From Mallotus nudiflorus (taxonomy: Eukaryota > Streptophyta > Magnoliopsida > Malpighiales > Euphorbiaceae): DNA of 64,000 bases. How positions within the stretch are numbered: position 1 is the first letter of the stretch; every line of letters begins with the position of its first letter. This document shows, piece after piece, positions 12,768-25,080 of the stretch. The stretch covers positions 1,116,001-1,180,000 of the forward strand of contig CANTUR010000675.1 in the NCBI GenBank assembly GCA_947683625.1, read 5' to 3'. Position numbers and translations under genes: made by a program. The notes below the pieces were generated by a model. It was not told where the DNA came from. It did not search any database and saw nothing but the letters and a program-made list of their open reading frames with translations.

Positions 12768-14086
12768 CTAAGATACTAAAATTAAACCAAATGGAAACAA
12801 GTACTTAGGCATCATTGGCATCATGAGGGTCTTGAGGATCTTGAGAGGAAAGAAGTGAAGGAGGAGGCCAAAAGCATTGAATGTTATGATACACATAAAG
12901 TTGATGACTGTCATATTCAAAATGGCCCATTTGATGCTTAAACTTATAAAGTCTTGTGCCCACTTAACCAAATCTATTGTAGTTTGATTCAATAATAGAT
13001 AGGCGATAAAAAAGCCTCTAACCTAAATGAGTTCATCATTAACACTTTAAGAAGAATATGGGCCTTTTGCTCTCTTTCTTTGAGGCATGAGAGGTTGAGG
13101 TGCTTATGGTTCTTAGGGTTTTACTTTTAGGCCAACTCCCTCAAGTTTTAATTGCCTATTTGCTTAATATCCTTATGGTTTTAAGCAAGTTCTTCATTAA
13201 CTTCCTATTCTTCATACTTCCAAAGCCAAACTTCCCTAACCTTCTTAAATTGTCTAGAGTTCTTCAAAAGGTTTTCATCAAGAAAAGAAGGAGGGATAAA
13301 ATCAAGGTTGTTAAAGTTGATCCTAAAATGGTTGGTAATTTTGGTGATAATGCCACCAATACAAAAACTCTCACTCCCACTATCATTAGTCAACCACAAT
13401 CTCCATTGAAGCCATCTTCCTAATTCCACATCCACATTTTCAATAAGGCAATGAATTAAAAAAAGATCATTAAAAGAAATTGCCTCATTACTAAGCCCCC
13501 TAGCATGAAAAAAATAGGTAATATATCTATGAATATATCGTAGGGCTTTTGAGGAGAAGGAAGAAGACTTAGTGTGTCCCATAACAAAGGAACTAGCATT
13601 TGGTTTAGCATGGTGAAGCCAAAAGTTATAGGGGGACCAAGTGGTGGTGGGTGAGGCAAGACCCTCTTACTTAAAATGGAAAATAGAATCAATTGATTAA
13701 GAGGTTAAAAAATAATCTTTACCACCCAACCTAAACCTCATGCTATTCAAAGGATTTTAATTATCAATAAATTGAACCCTAGGGAAAAAAGTGGAAAGAA
13801 ATTCATAAATAAGTAAAGGATAGGTAAGCTAAGGTTTAAAAGCAAAGTTATACATACCAACCTTTTCAAGTAATTGCTTGACTTCCTTATAGTAACCCAT
13901 CTTCTCAAGAGTTGATTAAGACATGTATCTTAAGGGAATCAAGGTTCTTTTGCTAAATTGATCCAATCTATGCCTAACTTAACTAGAGGAATAGGAAATT
14001 GGAGGGGTGTTTTTAGGTTTATCCTTGGTGGTCCTCCTTAATAAGGAAGAAGGAACATCTTGTTGAGTGGTTTTCTTAGAAGCCAT
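12768..14086 (-). pseudogene. S1 ORF3, env-position protein of Sire-type copia elements, broken
   Basis: Starts at an ATG at 14,086 (MASKKTTQQD), downstream of a non-coding spacer after pol. The best preserved part is 13,582-13,205, containing ISFNDLFLIHCLIENV, a GRWLQWRLWL block and LDFIPPSFLDENLL. It aligns with ORF3 of element S2 (SLDDLFILYCLL, GRFLQWRIWL, and so on), showing that both elements carried the same third protein. Sire-type third ORFs occupy the place of a retroviral env, but their function is not established, and I see no convincing signal peptide. Stops after 13,205 and at several other places break it. Homology between S1 and S2 is seen; the function is unknown. Confidence 0.75.
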
Positions 14087-14600
14087 AAGAAATTATGATG
14101 AAAGGGAAATAAAGAGTTAAGAAAAAGAATAAAAAGGAGGAGTTAGATATGGTGCTTGTAAAGATAAAGAATGAGGAAAAATAGCCAAAGGGAGGGTTAA
14201 GAATGAGAGGTTTGATAAGTGATGAAAAGAGGGGATAAAATGAGGAATATATAGAAGAGAATGGTCATAAAAAAGTTATAAATTAGGTCAATTTTAAAGA
14301 ATAATGGCAAGGTTTTGTTTGAATTGGAAAAGATGAAAAGGAATTATAATTCCAAAGGAATTGTGTATTTACATCTGACAGGGTGCTCCTCACGAGCACT
14401 CACGATCATGAGTGTTACTCATGAGAGGTGCTGACCCTTGAAATGACACGATTCATGAGCTGTTATAGCCTTTGCAATGGCTCATAGTAGAAGTGCCCCC
14501 ATACCCTTGCACTTTTGAACTTTGTGTAATTAGGTATAAAAAAGTGTTCAATTTAGTCCCTGCAGACTTAATTGACACTAAAATTGAAGTAATTTAAAGA
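14087..14600 (-). promoter_or_regulatory. S1 spacer between pol and ORF3: promoter-like leader with palindromes
   Basis: About 0.5 kb of non-coding sequence before ORF3. In element sense it contains GGGACTAAATTGAACAC, then a palindrome cluster (14,386-14,460) whose best copy CTCACGATCATGAG is at 14,399-14,412, then a TATATA box near 14,250 about 165 bases before the ORF3 ATG. The corresponding spacer of S2 has the same order of parts. It probably drives ORF3 from an internal promoter. The layout is seen; promoter activity is inferred. Confidence 0.6.
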
Positions 14601-15189
14601 CAAATTAGGTTTAAATAAAACTAGGACTATACTCAAATATAATTTTGTATGCAAATAGGAAATTTTATGAATAAAATAAAATTTGCTAATTTTTAAATAA
14701 TTAGTTAATTGAATTAATTTTAATAATTAATTATTAAATAACAAATAATGAAAGAAAAACACATATGGGCAAACAATTCACATATGAGCAAGATGATTTA
14801 AAAAGAATTCATGTAGGCACCTTTTTTAGTATATTGATTATAAGCCAAAGGCACAATAAAATTCAAAAGAAACATTTTCAAGAGCAAATGATTAATCTAA
14901 ATTCAAATAATCAATTATAAAATATCAATAATAATAATAAATATCAAGAATAGCTAATGAACATATTTGCACTTATGATATCAAGTTTAAGAAGGCTCAT
15001 TCACTATCACAAGCACTTCAACACATACGAATGCATATAAGTGATAAAGAATAAATCATATAAGGTAATTAAACAATTAACATAGAAGTGAAATTATCAA
15101 TCAATGGAGAGACATGAGAAAGTTAAGTTAAACTAGCATTATTTATCATTCCAAGCTCATGCTTAATGAAGTTCATTCTATTGTCACAT

Positions 15190-16560
15190 AATGGCTTGGT
15201 AAAATGTCCTCTAGTTGGTGATTTGTATCAACAAATTTAAGAGTAATAGCATAATTTTGCATAAGATCATGAAAACAATGATGTCTAATTACTATATGCT
15301 TAGTTCTTGAATGTTAAATAGGGTTTTGCTAATATTTATAGCACTTGTATTGCTATACTTCATTGGAATGTGATCCATATCAATGCCATAGTCCATTAGT
15401 TATTATTTTTACCATAATACTTTGAGTAATAACAACTTACCACCATATATTTGACTTCAATGGTGGACAAGGCAATTTAGACTTATTTTTTACTAAACAA
15501 AGAAACTAAATAATTTCCTAAAAATTAGCAAGTTTCGGAAGTGCTCTTTCTATCTAGTAAGCTACTAGAAAAGTTAGCATCATAATAGCTAACTAATTCA
15601 AAGGTTGAACTCTTAGGATACCAAAGACCTAAATACATAGTTCCATTAAGATATTTAAAGATTCTCTTAATAGCATTTAAATGTGATTCTCTAAGACATG
15701 ATTGAAACCTAGCATATAATCATATAGCAAATATTATATCAGGTCTACTTATAGTTAAACAGAGAGGGATTCAATCATTTCTCTATATCTCTTTTTATCA
15801 ATTAGTTTCCCATTCTCATCCTTAGTGAGTTTGGTGGTGGTGCTTATAGGAGTCTTGCTTAACTTAGCTCTTTCCATGCTAAACTTATTGAGAATGTCCC
15901 TTGTGTATTTAGTTTGGTTAATGAAAATCCCATCCTTGCATTACTTCATTTATAGTCCAAGGAAGAACTTGAGCTCACCTATCATTCTAATTTCAAATTC
16001 TCCTTGTATTAGCTTAGAAAATTCATCACATAAGTAATGGTTAGTAGCATAAAAAATAATGTCATCAATATATATTTGAATAATAAGTAAATCATGTTTG
16101 GATTTCTAAGAGTTGTGTCAATTTTTCCTTTAGAGAATCCTTTCTCCAATAAAAAGTTACTCAACCTTTCATACCAAGCTCTAGGAGCTTATTTCAATCC
16201 ATACAAGGCTTAGAAAGTTTAAACACATGATTAGGAAAGCTAAAACTTTCAAAACCCAAAAGTTGTTCAATGTAGACCTCCTCTTCAATAAAACTATTTA
16301 AAAATGCACTTTTGACATCCATTTGAAAAAGTTCAAAATCCACGTAAGATGCAAATGCAAGTAACATCCTAATAGCTTTTAACCTTACAATGTGGGTAAA
16401 GGTTTCATTATAACCAATGTTTTCCTCTTGATTATAACCTTTAGTTACCTATTTAGTACTGTTCCTAGTTATGACACCTTGCCATTTGGTGCTTATAATA
16501 GGATGATGATAAGGTCTAGGAACCAAGGTCCAAACATTATTTCTCTCAAATTGATTTAAC
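15190..16560 (-). pseudogene. S1 reverse transcriptase and RNase H, broken
   Basis: Read on the minus strand with frameshifts and stops. The RT part has the FKLSK block near 16,220 and the catalytic YIDD box near 16,060, followed by GELKFFLGL-type sequence. RNase H has ISRPDIIFA, LKRIFKYLNGT-like and LDRKST blocks around 15,760-15,500, and the pol end matches the S2 pol end (FIKHEL). Order after integrase is as expected for copia. Confidence 0.72.
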
Positions 16561-17276
16561 TCTTCTTATATAGTAAGGACCTAAAATTTAACACTCAAAG
16601 CATCATCAATATTTTTTAGTTCAATTTAAGAAATAAACGCTAAATTAACTAAATATTTGAGATGAGATCTAGTGGTTATCCCCTTTAAAGTGTCACTAAT
16701 GATAAGATCTTTGGGATGATCCTTTTTGAAGTGCCAGTCCTTCAGTAGCTCATCCTTTAAGGTAAGCTGAGGCATCTTCTCACTATCTTCCTTTCTAGGA
16801 CCTTCTAGGTCTAAAGGTTTACTTGCATTTTCCTATTGAAGGTTCATGTCCACAAATTCATCTACAACATTATTAACACCAAAATCCTTTATAGGATTAA
16901 GTGGGTTAGATTCATTGCATTTACTTTTTAACTACTAGAGTTCTTTTGTTAAAGACTTTATATGCTTTACTAGAGGTGGAATAGCTTAGGAAAATTCCTT
17001 CATCAACTTTAAAGTCAAATCTCCCAAGATTGTCATTGGGGTTTAATATAAAACACTTGTATCCAAATAGTCTAAGATATGAGATTTTGGGTTTTCTATT
17101 GTTCCAAAGCTTATAAGAAGTTTTATTTAAAATTGGTCTTTTGAAAACTCTATTTACTATATAGCAAGACGTGTTAACGGCTTTCGCCTAAAATTATAAA
17201 GGTAAATTATACTTATGAAGCATGGTCCTATCCATTTCCACTAGAGTCCTATTTTTTCTTTCAACTACTCTATTTG

Positions 17277-17660
17277 TTAAGGTGTTTTTAGAGAAGAAAA
17301 GGTGTGTGAAATACCATTTTCATTATAAAAGCTTTTGAAAAATTCATTTTCAAACTCATTTCCATGATCACTTCTAATAGTTAAAATGCAAAAACCTTTT
17401 TCCTTTTGAACTCTTTTTGAAAAACTTTCAAACACTTTTAATGCATCATTCTTATGAGTATGAAAGCACACCAAAGTGTATCTAGCATAATCATCAACTA
17501 AAACATATGCATAGTACATTTTTCCTAAACTAGTGACTCTAATTGGTCCAAATAAATCTATATGAATAAGTTCAAGTGGTCTAGAAATGGACACCACATT
17601 TTTTAGCTCAAAGGAAGATTTAGATTATTTTCCCTTTTGACATGCATCACAAGTCTTATC
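17277..17660 (-). pseudogene. S1 integrase core
   Basis: The open segment 17,597-17,277 contains PLELIHIDLFGPIR (first catalytic Asp), VDDYARYT and RSDHGNEFENEFF (second Asp), with the Glu region beyond a break. This is a copia-type rve integrase. The upstream GAG-pre-integrase part (about 17,660-18,000) is present but interrupted by stops. Confidence 0.78.
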
Positions 17661-18399
17661 CTTAGTGAACTTAACTTTGGGTAAGCCAACCACAAGTTCA
17701 TGCTTACTAAGGTCATCCAAAAGCTCAAAATTAGCATATCCTAGCCTTCTATGCCATGTCTACGTGTTATGGGAAATAGACATTAAACATTTAATATCTT
17801 TGTTATCAACTTTATTTAAGTCAATGACATATATATTGTTAGTCCTTTCACCCCTAAAAATTACTTTGTCTTCATCTAAGCTACTAACAAAGAAATTTTT
17901 TTAGATAGAAAGTAACCTTATTTCCTATTTCATATAATTGACTAATACTAAGCAAATTATATTTAAGACCATCAACAAGTAACACATGATGAATTGATAA
18001 GGATTGAGGGTCGCTAATTTCTCTAATGCCAACTATCTTTTGTTTGGCATTGTCTCCAAAGGTGATATAACCTCCATCCTTAGCATCAAACTTATTGAAT
18101 TATTCATTATGTCCCATTATATGCCTTGAACATCCACTATCAATGTACCACTTGCTTTTTAGCTCTTGTGGACTTTTAACATACCTACATAACACAATTC
18201 AAATATTCCTTTTAACCTAAACCTTTATTAGTCTAGGTTGGTTAGCTTTAAAGTATTCTAAAGGGAGCAATTGCAACTATAATCTTCTATAGAAGCACAT
18301 ATTGTTAGTGTGACCTTTGGTCATGAAATAGAAGCATTTAAAATTAGTAAACCTATTTCTTCTAGGAGTATATGATTGTTTACTATATGAGACACGCCT

Positions 18400-20190
18400 T
18401 TTATGTTGAGTGTGTTATTATTTTGTGTTCTTCCTAAAGGTCTTTTGTACCGTAAGAAGAGAATGAGACATACATTAACAATAACATTTTATATTGTGAG
18501 GTGATTGTGTAGCATGCTTATAAGTATTATGTCTAGTGTATATGAAAGAATGTCTAGGTTAAGACCTTTAAGCTTATGCCTTATGCCTCTGTGTTAATGA
18601 AGGTTGTGTCTTAAAAGACTTAACCTTGACATTAGGCACATAAGACATTTTAGCTTTGAGAGCTTGAGTCTCAAAAGGTTTAGAGGTGGAAGGAGAAGAA
18701 TCACATGAGGCTTTAACAAATTTAATGTATGATGATGATAAGGAAGACATTCCATTTATATATCCAAGTCCATGGGTATTTCCATAGAGTTTTTAGGAAT
18801 TAAAAAGACTATCTAAAGTTTCTTTCCCCTTTTTGAGTTTAGAAAAGGAATTCTTCAACTTAATGCTTCTTTAGAAAGCTTAAGATTTTCATCATTAGCT
18901 TTCTTGAGTTGGTGCTCCAAAGAGCTAGAAGTTTTCAAGTCATTTGCAAGCTTTTCATTTGATTCAATAAGTTTTGAGAAATCATTTTTTAGGTTTTTAA
19001 ATTCCTTAGATAGATTAGATAACTTATGCTTGTAAATTTTTTTCTTAGAGAGTAAGGTTTTACATTTAAGCATGATTTTTATCACAATAGAGCTCTCATC
19101 ATCATTACAATCATCATAAGAAGAGTGAGAAGTAGATAGTACATCATTTTTATCTTCAACGGCCATGAAACAAAAGTTGGTCACTTCTTGTTGTTCTTCT
19201 TTCTTTTCTGAGTCAGTTGAGTCATCCTAAGAAGCTTTGGATGCCTTTTTCTTCTCTTTTACTCCCTTGCTATTGAATTTGAGTTTAGGGCACTCACTTC
19301 TTATGTGTCCCTGTTTTTTATATTCATAGTAAGTAATCTCTTTATTCTTCTTGCCATTATACTTCTTGTTGTCTTTTTATCTTAAGAAGCTTTTTCTTTT
19401 CAAGAACTTCTTGAACCTCTAATGGTCATGGCTATCTCATTATCGTCTTCACTAGAATCAACCAAGCTTTCATCTTCACTTGCTTCTTGAATAGGCTTCA
19501 ATGCAATCCCTTTTTTCTTTTCTTCTTTCTCATCCTTCTCATATTTTCTTTGTTTTATAGTAAGCTAATGTGTAAGGAGCTTTCCAATGAGGATATTAAT
19601 TGAGAGAGTTAGGAGGTCATAAGCATCTTTAATTAAAGTGACTATAGATTCCTATTCCTTCTTAGGTTGGACTCTTAGAATCTTTATGTTAACTTCTTGC
19701 TAATGTTTTCCAAGTTTCTTGAAAGTAGTAAGAGAGAGTTGAGGCGATTTGTCATCTCAATTATTGATTCTTATGGCTTCATCTTGAAAAGTTCATATTC
19801 ATACATATAAAGTTAAACTTTTTTGCTTCTCATTTACACATTTTCTTTATAGTGATTCTTAAGAGTCTCCCATACTTCTTTTGTGGATTGGTAATATTGA
19901 GCTCTACCTCCTTCTTCTCTAGACATAGAGGCTAGCAAAATTGTTATGGCCTTCTTATTCTTATAGTTCTCTTCTTTTTTATCATTTAGCCATTAACTTC
20001 TTAGAAGGATAGTCTTTACACCATCAATAATGATCTTAGGTGGTTCATAACCCTTTAAAATAACATCCCAAAGTCTAATGGATCACTATCTAAATATAAT
20101 TCCATCTTGAACTTCCATTATGGGTAGTCACTACCATCAAAGAAAGGTCTAAGAGAAGAAAAAATTAAGGATTCACTCCCCATAATCTTT
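18400..20190 (-). pseudogene. S1 gag polyprotein, broken
   Basis: Begins near 20,185 (MGSESLIFSS), then FFDGSDYP and WKFKMELYLDSDPLD, the UBN2/DUF4219-like N terminus of plant copia gag. The open segment 19,184-18,855 is a Lys/Asn/Ser-rich coiled coil (LSKKKIYKHKLSNLSKEF and so on), nearly the same as the S2 gag coiled coil. Several stops and frameshifts. Confidence 0.7.
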
Positions 20191-20220
20191 TCTTCTTATA
20201 ATTATGTTCTAAGAACTCAA

Positions 20221-20232
20221 GCTCTGATACTA
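20221..20232 (-). promoter_or_regulatory. S1 primer-binding site (initiator Met tRNA)
   Basis: On the minus strand TAGTATCAGAGC, one mismatch from the canonical TGGTATCAGAGC complementary to the initiator tRNA 3' end. It follows the 5' LTR end (CTTTCA) after two bases. Confidence 0.85.
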
Positions 20233-20234
20233 AA

Positions 20235-21394
20235 TGAAAGAGGCCTTAGAAGGGTGGTGAATAAGGCAAATTGAAAATTAAGGCAAAATTGAAAACTTAA
20301 ACAAAAAGGGTGGTGAATAAGGCAAATTAAAAATTAAAGCAGGATTGAAAACTTAAATAAAAGTTAGAAGAGAAATTGAGATGGAAAGTAAAAGAAGAAT
20401 ACAAGAACACTAATATTTAAGGAGTTTGATTCATTAATGAATCTACATCTCCACCTAACTGATCCCCAAGTTAGGATTTTTAACACCCATACCAATCTTA
20501 TTCAACAAGATTGAGTGTTACAAGAGTTTTAGGATCAACTCTAAACTTACAACGACAATAAGCTTTTGAAGGCTAAAGTTTAACCAAATAATCAATCATT
20601 AATGTTTTGAAGCTTACACTTGAGCCTAACTCACTAGCATTAACTCCTTAATTCCTTTAATTTAACCCAAGAAAGAAAATGAAGAAAAGAGCTAATCTAG
20701 CACACACCCAATCACTTGAAATACAAAGAGAGTTTTTTAAATAGAGAAAAATCTTGAGTATTTCTAAGAACTCAATGAGTTCAATAACCTTCCCTTATGT
20801 CAAATGAAGTTCTAGAGTTAAATTATATTGATTGAGGGTGGAAGTTTGCTGTTGGAGATTATTAAATGCTTCCCCAAGCTTCTTTTAACTTAATTAATTA
20901 ATTTTCATCTTTTTACAGGTAATGCACTGCTCATGGTCATGAGGGCATGCTTCAGGTCATAAGGGTTGAATGTTTTGACCATTAAAGGTTGAACTAGCCA
21001 TTAGAGCCCTATTTAGTTACCCCTCAGGATCGTGACTCATTTGTGAGGGTTGATCGTAGTAGCGCAGACTTATTTGCTAATTTCTTAGCTTCTTTAGGGA
21101 TTTGCTCATGAGCCTCCTCACAACTTGAAGGGTGGTTCATGAGCAGTAGTCTGTGCTCTGAAATTTTAGCCTTTATTGCTTCCTTTTACACCCAAATGAC
21201 TTGTGCATTTGTATAACCTTTAGTCCTTCATAAATTGTCATACAAAGGATCTTAAAAAGAGCTCTACAATTCTTTAACCTTGGATGATGTCTTGGTCCTT
21301 AAAAGTGAAATCCTTCACACTTAATAGAGATGATTAGTACTTCAAATTGTTTATCAAAGTGAAATGAAAGGGTTGATCATGTAAATGGTCAATA
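20235..21394 (-). repeat. S1 5' LTR
   Basis: Pairs with 11,045-12,222. It contains a short internal duplication just inside the right-hand LTR end (GGGTGGTGAATAAGGCAAATT twice, about 20,253 and 20,308), and its palindrome cluster (20,925-21,064, for example CTCATGGTCATGAG) is more decayed than in the 3' LTR. Confidence 0.86.
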
Positions 21395-22520
21395 AGTGTA
21401 CTTTTTTAGAGCCATAAATTGATAATAGTTAGAGTCTCTAATTTTTTGAACAATCTTAGATGATTTCCCCTTGGTTTCTCTAGAGTTCTATTTTACATGA
21501 GGGTTAGGAGTGGCCTCTTATATTGGAGTATGAAGACTTTACTAACTTTATATAGTTAATTGGTGCTCCATTATATCAATGATATTGGCCATAATTACAA
21601 AGCATTTGGACTGACTCTTCTCTATCTTTTTACTTTAAATTTTAAGTTCTTCTACAAATACTTCATATTAATCATTAAAAAAAGTATAAGAACTATCATC
21701 ACTTTTCTTGTTAAATTGTTTTGCATCTCTGGAAAACTAAAAGTTCTTTAAAATATGCATGGTATGATTCTTGGGAAATTGAGTCCAATGTAATATGTTC
21801 CATGTATGGAACATAATCTTCATAAAATCCATGCATTACTACAATAATGGTTATCTTCAAGATTTAAGCCTCAATAAAATATTATTCACCAAACATCTTT
21901 TAATTGTTATATCATCAAGTTCCACCAAGCATGCCAATTTATTTCCCTTTAGCCCTTGAATTATGAAAAATGAGTATGCTAGATGTATAAGGTAGACCAA
22001 CTAATTTAGATCCCTATGATATGAAATTTAGGATTTAGGCTATAGATTATGGCAAACATCATTTGTTAGTGATTTTAGTTTAAATTATATTAGCACACTT
22101 AGTGTGAAATGGAGGACACAGAGCCTCCATTTTACAAATCATCTGTAAGCTTAAATTCACCATCTCACATAAAAAATGATATTATAGTTAGGCTCAAATT
22201 AAGTTTTGTTCATTTCAATTCTACATATCCTTTATTTTCAAAATTATTGTTATTTTGTGTTCTTTTCATTTTGAACTTTCAATTCATCTTATTCTTGAGT
22301 TTTATTATCTTGTGATCTTATTCTTATGTTAAATTTCCATAAGTTCAAATTTTATTGTCTTGTGATCTTGTTATTATGCTTAAATTCTACACATTTGAGT
22401 TTTTGAGTTATTTGTATTTAAAGAACAAATAAAAAAATAAAAAAAATTCATTTTAAATATATTTCTTTGAGTCTAGTTCATTTTATTGTTTTTAGTTATT
22501 ATGTTTTGAGTTTTCCATTT
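21395..22520. other. Right flank of S1: old retroelement debris
   Basis: AT-rich, no domain recognised. A stretch near 21,965-22,010 (GCTAGATGTATAAGGTAGACCAAC) resembles the repeat at 7325. The short ORFs here have no support. Confidence 0.45.
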
Positions 22521-22800
22521 TTTAGAGAATAAGGATTTGAGGACAAATCATTTTGAAGGAAGGGGATATGATGTAAATCTAAGTATCATGTCTAACATAT
22601 TCCATGATACATTAAGAGTTTAAGAAAGCTTAATGAGAAGATTACATATTAAGAAGCTTTAAGAAGCATTATTGGGCTTGAATCAAGATATTTGGAAGGC
22701 TAAAGATTACATATTAAGCTTTAAGATTACATATTAAGAAGCTTTAAGAAGCATTATTGGGCTTGAATCAAGATATTTGGAAGGCTAAAGAACATGGAAA
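22520..22800 (+). repeat. Gypsy-like LTR edge, copy 1 (polypurine tract plus LTR start)
   Basis: A run reading GATTTGAGGACAAATCA, then GAAGGAAGGGG, then ATGATGTAAATC has the typical layout of a Ty3/gypsy 3' end: end of the transcript, polypurine tract, LTR starting TGATGT. The LTR body to about 22,800 is matched by an inverted copy at 23,540-23,740. It contains a direct duplication offset by about 84 bp (about 22,640-22,704 and 22,724-22,788). Confidence 0.6.
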
Positions 22801-22869
22801 TAATAATTTAACTATCAAAGCCAAGCTTTGACTGAGTGTAAATATTAAGGCTGATACTTTAGAGAATAT

Positions 22870-23045
22870 CACAGGATTTACAATTCAAATCAAATTCAGA
22901 AATTTAAAACCCTCACCTCATATTTAGTTATTTTAAATAATTAAAGATATAAGAAAACTTTGACCCCTTGAATCAATAACAAATAAGTAGTAAAGGTTAT
23001 AAAGAAGATGCCATAATCTATAGCTTGAAATATAGATTGATAAGT
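22870..23045. repeat. Direct repeat, copy 1 (partner at 24,325-24,490)
   Basis: Shares phrases such as CCTCATRTTTAGTTA and GGTTATAAAGAAGA-like sequence with 24,325-24,490 in the same orientation. Likely LTR or untranslated sequence of the same old element. Confidence 0.5.
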
Positions 23046-23539
23046 TAAAAAACCATTCACTATAAACTCAAAGGTTTGATAAGAACATATGGTTAATATG
23101 GTTAACTAGTAACCAAAAGGAAAACACTCTTACTTTGAGTTAATCATCCATGGTTGAAAGCTCTCTACAAAGAAATAATAGCCTTATTTATGTAGATATC
23201 AAGGCCAAGCACACACTACTATCCTAAAAACTAAAACATATGATCACTACTTCCCATTACAATAATGAAATACATCAACACCCATTAATTGTAATAAATA
23301 CCCACTAATAACTATATTAGTGTAAATGAGTAACCCTAATATTTATTACACTCTAAAATGCTTATTACACATTTTTAGGTTGTAAAAAGAGTTTTCAGTT
23401 TGTTTTAGGTGGTTTTGAGATGTAACTCTATGCATTTATTCTTGTAAAATTGTCCATTAGGGCATTAAATGCATTCTTGTGTAGAATTTTATGGTTGGTG
23501 TTAAAGATGATCATTTGAATCACCACTTATTCCTCTTTG

Positions 23540-23745
23540 AACTTAGTTGAATTTCATGTTCTTTGGCCTTCCAAATGTTTTGATTTAGGCCCAACAATAC
23601 TTCTTAAAATTTATTGATTTTTAATTTTCTAAGTGGACTTTCTTGGACTCTTAATGCATTATGAAACTTATTGAACATGATACTCGGACTCACATCATGC
23701 CCAATTTCTTTAAGAACATTCATCCTCGAATCTTGTTCCTTCACA
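23540..23745 (-). repeat. Gypsy-like LTR edge, copy 2, inverted
   Basis: The reverse complement reads GATTCGAGGATGAATG, GAAATTGGGC, ATGATGTGAG and then a body matching 22,570-22,800 (TATTGTTGGGCCT..., ATTTGGAAGGCCAAAGAAC). The two edges face each other about 0.7 kb apart. Confidence 0.6.
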
Positions 23746-24324
23746 TGATAAAAACTCAAAAACAAAATAACCTAACAAAATAGACTATACTTGAAAAAGA
23801 ATATTTAAGGGTGATTTTATTTTAATCTAACAATGTAAAATTTCAAAACACATGATAATAATATTTTTGTTTTTAATTTTGTTTTTGTATGAAATCAAAC
23901 TCAAAAACACAAACACAATAAAATAGAACACATGGACGAAATAAGATGGAAATTTTTTTTAAGATGAGGAGAAGAACTTAAACAACAAGAATTGAAAATA
24001 AATAGGGATATAAAAACCTAAAAAAAATGACTCACAATATGATTTTGAGATAGTAAGATCAATGACTAATCCAAAAGATAGAACACTTGAAAAAAATGGA
24101 CAAAAATTTTAAAATGAAATAATACATAAGAAAACAAAAAAAGAAAAAAGAAAAAAGGGATATATAGAATTGAAATGAAAAAAACCTTATTTGATCCGAA
24201 CTCTAATACTATTTGATGTGAAATGGAGGATTTAAGCAACCATCATCTCCGATAACTAAAGAGTTGTGATACAAATGGAATGTGAAATCAAGACTTGGTT
24301 AATTGAGATTTAATATACGCACTT

Positions 24325-25080
24325 ACAGAAAGTTCAAATTAAATTTAAATTTAGACATTGGAAGTCCCCACCTCATGTTTAGTTAGTTCAAACAACCAAA
24401 GCTATAAGAAAATTTTGACTCTTTGAATAAGTAATAAACCAACAACAAAAGTTACAAAGAAGACAACCTATATAGATTAATAGGTCAATCTACGGCTTTA
24501 CATAAATTTAACATTGACATAGGTAAAGGGCTTAAAACTATAAGGTTTTTAAACTAGATATATAGTAGTTATGTTTAATTAATGTTGCTCAAATAATAAA
24601 TTTAGGAAACTAGAGATTTAATTGGAAAAGCTAGAAAATTAGAGGCACTTAATGCAAAAAATCTAAACAATTCTAGAGAACTATTAAGAATCATTATAAA
24701 ACTTAAAAATTTATGGAGAGTTATAGGAAATAACTATAAAATTGAAAAAGAAAAAAAATTGGTTACATTAAACATGAAAAATAAAATAGAGAATTGAAAT
24801 TAAAGAATTTGATTAAAAATAGCCTATTTGATTGGTCTAATTGGAACTATGTGTTATTTAGTTAATTGATTGGTTATTGTTCATTGCTACCCCTTTCTAT
24901 TCTATAGTAAAGGCTCCCTTCATTATCTTCATAATAATAATTGCTCCTTAATTAGCTTTCCCACTAAATAGTTCCACTTGCTCTACTCTTTACATATTTC
25001 TTTCTTTGTTTCTCCACTTAGTAGTAGCTCCCTGTTCAACTATGAATCTTAATCACTTCTCAGCTAACTATTGTAATTTC
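24325..25080. repeat. Dispersed LTR-like repeats, second copies
   Basis: Positions 24,325-24,490 match 22,870-23,045. Positions 24,510-25,070 match 7380-7990. Neither has a coding domain. Confidence 0.55.

Larger units (their letters stand above)
11045..21394 (-). mobile_element. S1: Sire/Maximus-type Ty1/copia LTR retrotransposon with third ORF, decayed
   Basis: A 10.35-kb element on the minus strand with both LTRs (20,235-21,394 as 5' and 11,045-12,222 as 3'). A primer-binding site matching initiator-Met tRNA is at 20,221-20,232, and a polypurine tract abuts the 3' LTR. The internal order is gag, zinc knuckle, integrase, RT, RNase H, a spacer, ORF3, then an A-rich repeat region. Integrase before RT defines copia. 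An extra ORF after pol, LTRs over 1 kb and the gag coiled coil point to the Sire/Maximus lineage. Many stops and indels. The 5-bp flanks (GGAGT and AGTGT) do not match, so the target-site duplication is eroded or the ends are slightly misplaced. Confidence 0.88.
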
